From assembly GCA_903813345.2 (NCBI GenBank), contig CAIIXF020000006.1, positions 20,343,936-20,407,935 on the forward strand: DNA of 64,000 bases. Direction: 5' to 3'. Below the pieces are notes generated by a model, which had not been told where the DNA came from, searched no databases, and was given only the letters and a program-made list of their open reading frames with translations. Origin of the DNA: Owenia fusiformis. Lineage: Eukaryota > Annelida > Polychaeta > Sabellida > Oweniidae. A program made the translations under genes and the position numbers. Below, piece after piece: positions 41,201 to 53,200 of the stretch (position 1 is the stretch's first letter; each line of letters starts with the position of its first letter).

Positions 41201-44200
41201 GGGAAGGAGGGTCACAGATTAACTGTTCGAATACAGTTAGTTATCCTAGTAACTATGTAAGCTGCTCTATAACTATGAGTCAAGGCTGATATTTCATTAG
41301 TATGATGTTGAGACAACCTCTGATTGATACACCGAATTTCAAAATAAATTACTTTATTAGTTCATAACTTCTGGAGCAACCCTCATACGAGAAAGAAGAA
41401 AATTCTCTCAAACCAACCTGTTACTTGCACTACCACGTGTGTTTACGCCATATGAGTCAATCCTCTTGGGCAGCTTGGGTAGGGCAGGAGGGGGTCTCAT
41501 GCCTAATTCATACATGTCTGAGGGGTCAGGTTCATCATCAGAATATCCATAACCCAACGTTTCCTCTGTGTCCGTTTTATTGTCCCAAACCTCTTTAAAG
41601 AATGGGGTATAGGCGGCAGCTGAAACATACATCAACATATTATACATTGTGCATTATACAATATACATTATATAATATTAAGATAACTGCCTCAATATTT
41701 CCAGACAATAATTTTCTCTATTTATTTCCAAGAAACTCCTTAATGAGTGTTCATTTAATCTGTAGATGCTGTTTTAAACACAATAACCTATTTTGCCACT
41801 TCTTGCAATCTTGCACATGAGTTATAACATTAAACTTAAAGAGAGAATCAGAGATAGCGAGCAGCCTAACAAAAATTGTTTCAATTTTGAAATATTTCTG
41901 GCTTATGTCATTCCTTTTCATGTCTATTTTCTAAAAATTCCCAAAGTGCACAATTTATTTCAGGAAAACTAAAGATTTTTTCAGTAATGTGTTATTTTTC
42001 TTATAAGAATGGTTACCATTCTTATTATTTTGGGAGAATTTAAACATTTTTCACCAATTTTTGCACCTTGAATCCATTATAACTTCACCAATTTATAATA
42101 TATCGAAGATCTTTTGGGAGATATTGTATTTGAGATTGTAAGGAATAGATTGGTAGGTCAATTGGACATGTTGCTTGTAATTTTGTCACCCCCATAGATC
42201 TGATTCTGCCTTTAATTATTAATTGCAACATGAAATCCTACTTTGTTGCTTGAAGCTGGCACTTGTAGTCATGAACCTTGCATGAAGTTTATCTGCAAGG
42301 GCGTTCCCCTCTGTAATGAGAGCCTGTGTGTAGTCACTTGAGAAGAAGGCATTAGCACCACCTGACTCAGTTACTGCCAGGAGTTGTATTGGGATTGTAG
42401 GCGTTGTAGTGATCAATGCCCTGAAATGAAATTAACAGTAGGCATGGTCTTCAATATCAATAGAGGAGTAATAGGAGGATGTAGTTAATTTTGTTTAGAG
42501 AGGTGGTAAATGGAGGTGAAGGGGTATCTAGGGAGTATTTTGGGTATTAATAGGAGAAGGTGTAAATGGCGAGGGGGTAAATGGGGGATAGGGTAAATGG
42601 GGAGGTACTTAATAGAAAAGGGTATTTGGGAAGGTGGTAAAGTGGAAGAATATCAAAATATTTAATAAAATAATGAATCCTAAGAAGTAGGAATTTACAA
42701 TGTAACGACTTTAATTAACAAAAATCACTATTGATATCATTTCAATTCATAACTGCTGACATTTTAGTCTTTATGCCATTAGATAGAAATTTAAGATATG
42801 AAATGAAGAAGTGAAACTTTAAGAACAAAAAGAAGCCATCACAACATTACCCAAAGGGATGTAATTTTTCCCACAAAGATCACAAATACCAGCTGAATCA
42901 TTTAGTCAAACTGATAAGATCAAAGATTGTCAAAATGAAAAGTTTGCATACTTGACAGCTGCTAAAGACGCTTTCCGTTTTGATGAATAGACCAAAATAT
43001 AGCCATGGACTAGGCTGTCTTGGACTATGGTAGCACCATGATGGTATGACGTAACAATCACTTCAACGCGACGTTTCGAGTCATCTAAATATGTCTCTAA
43101 GATCAGGGTTCTTTCTCCGATGATATAACAGCATTGATGATTTAGAAGGGGTCCTAAAGGGGTCTCTAAGTTGTAATTGTCACCACACATACAACACATA
43201 ACAATTCTGAAAAAATAAACAAATTAAATATGTTTATGAAATCAGTCTAATAACATTTTCATGGAAAGCTAAAACATTTTATCAACTCGATGTAGGTCAC
43301 ATATGAAACCATTTAGAGGGAAACATATATGGGATAACATTCAAAATATTTTTTCAATGCAAGGGGAAAAATTGAGTACACTATGTGTATTCATTGCAGG
43401 TTAACTTCTTGAGTCCCAGGCTCTAAAATTAGTTTAATACCAGAGAAGTTTTTTCCAGTTTGACATTTAATTTGACTAAATACATATACAATGGGTGATG
43501 CTCAACTTAGTGAAATAAGTCGTTAGAGATCATTTTTTGCACATTTTAAAATGTGTTTTGTGTAAATTTGATAAAAATTAGAGCAATTTTAGTGTAAAAC
43601 TTTGTGACCGATTATCTCGTCACTCTGGCTTTCAAGGTAATTTCTAAAAAATTTCGTCACTGGGTAGTCAAGAGGTTAAATATTATCCGACAACAAAACT
43701 TTGTCACCTATTAAGTAACTGAAATTACATGAATATATAGAAACAAATTATTTTGTAAAAAGTGTGTTTAGGATAATATATCTTTTTGCCATCTGATGTT
43801 ATGTTTAATGACAGACCTAATATCTGGTTCTATGGCTTCTTGTAATTGTAGTGGGTTGATAAACTCTGCACGATACTTGATACACTCTATCAAGTCCCGT
43901 AACGCATGATCAATCTGTGTCGCATCAAACTTCTGAGACTCTTCCAACATGAGGTGAGACGGAATGTCAATGAACGGGCATTGTAGCCTAGAAATTGAAA
44001 AAAGATTGATTAAAAATAAAAAATATAAACAAGGCAATGACATGAAAAAATGTCACTAGTTGGTTAGTTAATGAAATGCATACAAAAGGATTGCAATTAT
44101 TACAGAATTGTTACTGCCAGCTTCATGGTGGTGACGTTTGAAATGCCAAACACGTCAAACCTAAGAGCCCATCTCTTGCATCAGAGGAAACTTACATTTT

Positions 44201-47200
44201 ATATTTTGATAATATAGTATAGATCTATTTAAAGCCAGTGGCTTTGAAGTGGGTTACTTAAGGATTTAAGCTCTGGACTGAGTGCAATGTGGAATGACCA
44301 TTCCTTAACCGTTAAGGGACCAAATACGACTTTCTACGACTTTTGAATCTCCCGCCTCTATCTTCGTGTTCCCGGGACCACGCCCCCCTATACTTTCAGA
44401 TTTTGTTTTTCGTTCATTGTAGTTTGCGCATGCGTAGTAAAAATTTTCAGAAAAATATCGTTTTTGAGGTGTATTTTAATTGAAACATAAACAAATATGA
44501 ATGTATAGACATGTAGACATATCCCAAGAAGGGGATTATGTGATTTCCAGGTTACAATCCCGAGCGATAGCGAAGAGGACAGTGATGGTGCAGGATTTTC
44601 AGATTCATCATCATCGGACAGTGACACTGTAAGTGAACTTGACAGCGATGATTATTAATGGAATTTTATGCTGATTTTTGGAAATAAGTCAGTCCCTTAA
44701 GGATTAAAGGTGTTGCTTTACAAAATTTGCACGAGTGACCTTGAGTTCATTATTGGTTATATAACGGAATGCAGGTACATGAAATAGCATTTCCTGATTG
44801 GCTGAAATTGGACACACCTTGCCGAGCTATTTGTGAATTTCAAATCAGGCCTTGACACAAACTTTTCCCTAATAATCTAGAACAAACTTATAGTATAGTA
44901 TAGCTTTATGAAAGATATAATTTTGACAGCAAATAATCTAAGGAAATAAAAAAAATTATTATTATCAAAATTATTCACCTATCTGCTAAGTTCCCTCCTT
45001 CCTCTCTTAACACCGTCAGCTCTTTATCAGAGAGTGACGAGTCAAATGCCAGGATGATAACAATCGGCAATCCCTGAAATGGCAGTCGGTCTTCCCTTTC
45101 AAGATCAGAGAGTAACGTTTTCTCTAAACTTTCCTGGACATAGCTCAACGTTTCTTCATTAGAGTACACACAAAAACAACCTGAAACAAAACAATACATT
45201 TCCTTAATTTTGAGTTCAGATTGAGATTTGACTGACGTCTTTTTTGCAAAATGTGAAAAAACAACAAGATTCTCCCAATTCTTTCTATTCTTCAACATGC
45301 ATTTTTCCTTCTGCTTTTTTTTAATTGCCAATTTAATTTCTCATCACTGAAAATACCAAATTAAGACTCACCGTGAGGTAAAAATCCTTCTGATCGAAAT
45401 GCATTATGGGGCAGATTGACATCCCCATCTATTGGTCTGTAGTCTAAACTATATATTGCACCTCCCAAACTGTATTCATCATCAATGCAATGGGACTGTA
45501 AATGTAAAGTGAAGCTTATAACAGTGACTGAAATATATATAAAACTTAAAGGAACCAACTGCATGGTTACTGATAAGAATGATGAATTACAGTTCCTGAT
45601 GAAATTATCTGGCATTTCCCTGACCAAAATTTTTTTTTTTTTTGGTGAACAGCAAATTTCAAGCATTATTCAGTAAAAAGGATACATCATACTATGTACT
45701 AATCACGTCCAAGCAAGTGAAGTCTTCAGACACATACAAAATTGACTTTACACATTAAATAAAAACTCAAGTTTTTCATATGAACAAATCAGAATTTCTC
45801 TGTCTTTTTGACCATTTCAAAATTCTCTTACCATTTCAGCTTTGTTGAAGTAATTTTGAAATGGGTTCAATTTTCTAGTTATTCTATAAGGAGTGAATAT
45901 TTACCCTAATCTCATTGGTTAATTCATCAGCCAGCCCATCACAGCCTAGTATATTGAGGTTAAGCTGGTTATCTTGTGAATCCAGCAACCACTGACTGGC
46001 TCTTATCCATGACTGTGGTCTGAAAATATCAGAAAAAATACTGTCTAAATATGTTTAAATCTTTTACACATCGTGAACATGAGTTCCAACATTGACTTTG
46101 GTATTGCTGTTACAAGTTTATATGGAAATTCCGGATCGATGGAAGTCAAATCAAAATCAACAAATTACGCACATTGCTTATGGAAGTTTGAAGAGTTCTG
46201 AAACAGTCTTGTCATCATGTCTCTCTCCTAATATCTATTTGATCAATCAGTGTTTTTGAGGATAATATTTAAGTTGGAAGATATGTTGAGGGGGAAAAGA
46301 AGAAAATATGGGGGAAGATAAAAGGGATGGAATGTTAAGGGAGAAGATAAGGCAGCGGAAGATACAGTGGAAGATACAGTTGGAATATATGGTTGTAATG
46401 GATGGAGGTAAGATGAGGGAGGACAATAAAAAAGGAAAGAAAGGAAGTATGACAACAGAAAAAAATAAGGAGAAAATAAGGCTCAGTCATATTTGCTCTA
46501 CAGTGGGTGTAGTTTCACAAAATCGATATGGAAAATCTACATCGTATTGCTTATCTCCATATTTTATGCCGCATATTTTTCAATATTTTGGAAAACCGGG
46601 GACGCTGTATGGTTGCCGTAGATAAAATGTGACTAAGGCAAAAGGGAGAGGGGAGATTACAGATAGTGGAGACAGGTGCCTGATGATCAATATAACTGAA
46701 AAATATATTGCAGTTTGCCATGTAGTTCTTGCCCCAAGCACATAGTCTTCCATCATGTCCCTTCCTTTATGCCATTCAACACTCTATTTCACTTAATTAA
46801 TTCAAGGAAGATAAAGGAGGTAGAAGGGGTTTGATGTAAGACTACAATCTTATCCCAAGCATTAAGTGCTGTTTCCATAAGCCACACTTGCTCCCTCCAC
46901 CAGTAAAGCTGCAACAACAAAGCATTCCTAACACCACCAATATGCTATGAAGAAATGTGACAATTTCATTTAAAACAATGAAGCCAATGTACCACCCCCC
47001 TCCCCCAGCAGAATATCATGGTATCTAACTGGCATGTGATTTCCCAGACTGCACTGTTATGTATTAATTTTCAATAGACATTCTGAGAGATTTCCCAATG
47101 CGGAAATCTGATTGCTCTAATAGAGGCATGGTTTGCCTATATGTACAAAGATGATGTCTTATTAAGTTGAAAAATATGTAAAAGATATACTTAACAAATG

Positions 47201-50200
47201 CTTTATCAACATGAACTCTACTTTATCATTTTAGTTTTTAGTAAATGCTAATTAAACATGTTAATTCCATTGCCTGGTTGATTACATATTTGTATAAAAT
47301 CCACAAAAAGTATCACCCACTCAACAGTGTGATAGTGACTTATAATGTTATACAAAGTCGCCTTTTTGGATATTTTCTTTTAACATATATTATTGTATAA
47401 ACCAGAACAACGGCAACGCCAAAGCGTAGCGAATCCCATCGAACAGCCATGGATGGCATATTTACAAAGTATTAAGCAAAAATGGCAGGCATTTTTCAAA
47501 ATGGTCGCCTTCTACCAAAAGTGTCATTAGACCATTTGGCATACTTATAGTATTCACATACCAAATATGAACAAAATCGCTCCACTACTTTTCGAGTTAT
47601 AGTAAAATACGTTGAAATGGCGGCCATTTTGAAAAATGACCGCCTTTTACCAAAAGTGTCATTAGACAGTGTGCCATGCTTACAGTATTCACATACCAAA
47701 TATGAACAAAATCGCTTCACTACTTTTCGAATCATTATAAAATATGTTAAAATGGCGGCCATTTTTCAAACTTTTTTTCAAAATGGCCACCTTCTACTAA
47801 AAGTGTCATAGGACAGTGTGTCATGCTTTTAGTATATACATACCAAATATGAAAAAAATTGCTCCACTACTTTTCGAGTTATAGCAAAATACGTTAAAAT
47901 GGCGGCCATTTTGAAAAATGGCCGCCTTCTACCAAAAGTGTCATTAGACAGTGTGCCATGCTTATAGTATTCACATACCAAATATGAACAAAATCGCTCC
48001 ACTACTTTTCGAGTTATAGTAAAATAGGTTAAAATGGCGGCTATTTTTCAAAATGGCGGCCATTTTCTAAAATGGCCACCTTCTACCAAAAGTGTCTTTA
48101 GTTTAGACAGTGTGCAATGTTTATAGTATTCTCATACCAAATATGAACAAAATCGCTCCACTACTTTTCGAGTTACAGCAAAAATCGTAAAATAACGAGT
48201 AAAGGCCGCCATTTTTCAAGATGGCTGCCATGTGCTTTTTTAATATCTACATTTCTAGCTTTATTAATGTCCTATACAATTTTTTTACATCTAAAACATA
48301 TTGCTATTACAGTTTTACATATTGCACCTAAATTACTATAAATTCGGCACTAAAATGGCCGCCATTTTGTAATGAGCGGCCATTTTAAAAATCGGCTTTC
48401 GAGCAGTACTTCTACCCCCATAGGGTATATGTGTACAAAATATGAATAAAATCGGGCGAACGGTATTTGAGTTATTGCCCGGACGGACGGACGGACGGAC
48501 AGACGGACGGACGGAGGCGTTCCCTATATCCCTCCGAACTTCGTTCGATGGGATAATAAAACATGATAAATAAAAAAAAGTGTGATATTGCACGACCAAT
48601 GAATATCATCTCATATTTCGTGTCATGTGATCTGTGTCTGACCAATCACAAAACTGGAAGCATGATAACGACAAAAAAAATAAAATTATCATCTGACATG
48701 AAAGCACTATTATATGAACTGCTATAAAGTAGAAAGCCCAAAGCAACATATGAAATTTTGCAAATCAACATGGTAACCTTAATATGTGAATAAAAACAGT
48801 GTGAGGCAGATCAGTGTCTCGAAATGCAACAATAGATTGGAGGTTTTTATAATTTATTCCTTAATTCAAAGTTTTAATACTATGAGAATTTTGTGCACTA
48901 AAATATTAAATTCCAGCCTAAATTCATGGTTTTTATATTACGAGAATTTTGTGCACTAAAATATTAAATTCCAGCACCCCAAATTGTAAAACTTCGTGAA
49001 ACTGTTCTGTACATAACCCTCTTAGGCTGAGAAGCAAAGAAAATATTTTGATTCTTAACGACTGACTTACGTTTTACCCATTTTCACACTTTCACTTGCT
49101 GAACCAAGTTTGCTGGAAATTCAGAAATTGCATGTGGATTGACGCGACAAAATTCAGAGAATTTTGGATTTTAAATATACATACATGGAAATGTCTGTTA
49201 GGAGCAAGCATAAAACAGGGAAATATTTATATACATTACACCTCTTAATAACACTAAAAACCAAAATGCATTGTCAAACAATAAAATTATTTTTTTATGA
49301 TCACAGGGAACTGTTTCCCAAAGATGCATTGAATATCAATTCTTAAAACTCAATTGTCTTTCCCAGTGTAAAAGTGAATATTACTTGTATTTACAAATGC
49401 AACTTTTGTCAGGAACAAAGAACAACTGAATTTCAAAAAACATACATTACTTTTGAGAAATAACTTCAAGACAAAATTTTGCAAGTGAACCAAAAAAGAA
49501 CCTAAGTATATGATATCAAGATGCAAAATAACATTCTAGTATTATGCTAACTATATATACCGCATAGCAAGGTTAATTTCAGCTCAGCCCTAACAGCTCA
49601 AACCCAGGCGTCAAAGGCAGTTACCATACACTAGATCGATGAATAAGTTCCGGGAAAAAAGGCTCTTAGTTTTAAATCTTACAATACAAAGAGTATTTCC
49701 CAAAACCGGTTAAAATACTGATAGTTCAAAACTTGCTTCAAATCATTACATGCATGCTAAATCAAAAAATTGTAAATCTGGCGAGAGTAAAGATTGATTT
49801 TTCCAATCGACTCACCTATGTGCCTTATTCAGTAAAAGTCTTTCTACCATTTGTTCCATACAGTACTCCCGGAAAGGGCACTTGTCTCTAAAAGGGTACT
49901 GGACGAAGCCTAAGTGGTTGAGTAGCATCACTTTGCGCTCATTCTCCAGTCGACTTAGAATCTTATATCTGTAATGAAAAGAACAACCAAAGTCATGTTG
50001 GAAATACAGGTCTAAAGGAATTTGACAACCTGTACAACCACTTGTCGAATATTTAGATTTTTCAGATTTCTTGCTGAAATTTTCACTAAATGCTTTCACA
50101 TTGCTAGTTTTTACCAATTCATGCAATTTCTGTTTTAGAATGTCTACAACATAATAGGTCTTGTTTACTAAACTTACCATATTATATTTTATCATATTAT

Positions 50201-53200
50201 ATATATATGTAACTGCTTAGAGAGTAATATTGTAAAAATAAAGACAAATTAAAAAATACCTTATTAATAAAATAATAAAGAGGTGAACAGGAAAGTTCCC
50301 GTAGTTTAAAACACTGTCGTATGGTAACTATAGTGACATTGGTCTCATTTGGTACGACGTTTACCTTTGTTCATCTTTCAACTCAAAATTGATTCTTTTC
50401 AAATCCTCTGGGGAAATATCACCATGGGGATCCAGCTTAGCAAACAATTCAGCATGCTCGAGTAACAATTCCTGAAAGTCAATTTTAGCATCCTCTCGTA
50501 TTTCTGCTTGATGTTGGTCGTATATGAGATGCTTCTCTTGGTCGCTAAGGAAACTCCAACACTCCCGTCCGAGAAAGAAGATTTGTACTTCGCTGAGGGG
50601 CTTCCCAGGGGTCACCTGGAGATTGTTGTCAAGCATTTCTTTAAACTGACGTTTCATTCTGAAAATACATTTGTTAGTAAGTTCATTAATAATTATGGTC
50701 TCACACAATGTATCAAAATCATATATACAGTACTAAAGTAGAAATATCATCTGCTCCAATGTGTGATATATTAAACATATTCAATATCATATAACAGGCA
50801 TTTCATATAAATTAGGTCAGAAGGGAGTGGGCCAATTGTGAACAAGTCAAAACCATTGGAAATTAAAATTCTAACATAGAAACAATTGCAAGATTCCTTT
50901 TAAGACAAGCATTTTGTATTAAAAGAACTGGAACAAATTGTCTGTTGCTTACAGTATGAAACAGACGAATATCAACGTTTAAAAGTCAATGGACAATACT
51001 TACTCTGTGCGTTTCTGAACAGCATGTAGAGCATTTATATGGTTCCTGAATATATTCTCCGCCTCGTTAGAGTCCAGAAGATCGAATGGTATCCTAGGGT
51101 CGTTACTCTCTATATGGTCACCATCCTTCCATGACATCACATCAGGGGGCATCTCAATGAAGTAAGTATCAAAATATTCGTGACGCTTCAAATAAGCCTG
51201 AGTAGTTGGCCAGCTCCTGAAGGTGGAAACAAAATAGGATTTTTCCGAATATAAAGTCCTAATTTTACCTGTTTGAGTGAGATTTCTAAGGTAAAATTGT
51301 CATCATGGTGGACAACTCAGTAGTTGGTCTGATGAATTTATCCCACCAAAAATAATGTAAAAAATGGTATTTTTACCCTCATATTTGCTCCCATTTTCAC
51401 AGTTCCCATGGCAACTATAAGGTCTTGGAAATCATGACAACTTATTTTTGAATGATATCCACCTAGTGGTATTTAGACCAATTTTTTACAAATTTATTGG
51501 TAGATAACGGTACATATAAACAGGCTTGGGTAAGAGAGGTACCAGTGATTCAACATTATTTGACATTGATTAAAAATCATGATCATTTATAGTTGATAAA
51601 CCAGGGAATCAATGTATTGGATATGGACGCATGAAGAGGCTAAGGTATGTTTTTAATCGATATTATAATAATATATGCAAAACCAACAATTTCTCCAGAA
51701 TCTTACATTTCCACATTTGTCTTATCTGGAGCTTCCCACAAAACATTTTTAGTGTCAGTATAGGAGAGAAGAACCTGAGCCCCTAGACCCCAGATCCACC
51801 CCCACTTCTCTCCCCCGAATCTGCCAGTACTGTAACCTACCTGTCAGCAATAGCTGCTAAATCTGGCAGCATGTCCTCCAGAACTGTCTTGAGACCCTCT
51901 AAATACCTCCGTTCTTTCATAGAGATATGGTCCTCCCTTAGTTGCCGCACATGTCTCCTGAATAACTTCTTCGCAGAATCTGTCCCACATAAATCCACAT
52001 AATGATTGTAATCTGGATTTTGTAAAAATAGTTTATGCACCGAACTCCAGGTGGCATTATAATCTGTCGCCAATGATCGCAAATGATGCTGATATGCATC
52101 ACGAGCGACATCTAAAACTTCCTTTCTGGCTTTGGCTGCTTCTTGGTATGGCACTATTTTTGTTTTTTGTCCTTTTAGGGATTTGTCTATTAAATGAGCT
52201 AATGTCATATATGCAAGCTCAACATTGATGTTTTCATGAGCCGATGTCTCAACGATAGGAATGTTGTTGCGATATTCTTTCCGAGCGACAATTCGCTCAA
52301 CTTCTCTGATATACTGATCATTTGCCTCGTCATGTTTTGTCGTGACAACCACGATAGGCTTTTTTGTTTTGACGAGATTGTTCAGTATTAAAGTGAAAAA
52401 TTCAACTTGGTGTTCAAGACGACGTTGATGAACCTGACTAATGTCAAAGACACACATGAATCCATCGATTGAGAGTTTCCCATCCGGCATCAACACCTGA
52501 TTGTAGTCATGTTCGAGACCTGCAATAAAACAGCAGAGTTACAATGAGTCAATACTGGTTAATATAACTCTATATTTTAAGATGTTTTGGTCATCTCCCT
52601 AGCAACCAGATGCTGTACCCTGATTTAAAAACTACATGCTAGTTGCTACCCTTTTGAAAAAAGTGAAATATACGGTATTGATATTTTTACCAAAATCTTT
52701 TTAATCATAACAAATAACAAAAAAATACATTTAGCAGTAAGTAGACTTTGTTCATTCATTTTGATTAACTTGAATTAGTTCTTTAGGTGTAAAGATAAGG
52801 ACAGACGGACAGACGGATGGACGGACGTAGGTCCGGATGGACGGATGCCTGGTCGATCCCATAGGCTCACTGTGTGAGCCCAAAAATGCAAACACCAATT
52901 AAGCAACCTAGTCTCCCCACCCAATCCTCATCGCCCTGTTCTCTAACTTAGCACAAGTCACAAACTCTCACTTAACCTACTAGTGGAACAGATATGTGAG
53001 GCAGATGCCCTTATAGCTCCCCTTACATAACATAACTTACCTAGTTGATTCTTACAGATATACATCAACTTCTCGGCAGATTGCACTTTGGTAGCCATAC
53101 AGCGTTTAATATAGGGGTCCGGTTTACCACTCTTGAATGTCTGGAAACTGGAGTCATCGACAAACTCTGTCTGTTCTATGACATGAAATGTATAATCTAG

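Noticed and set aside
46308-46625. 105-codon frame on the plus strand
   Set aside because: It is a low-complexity Lys/Glu translation of a purine-rich tract.
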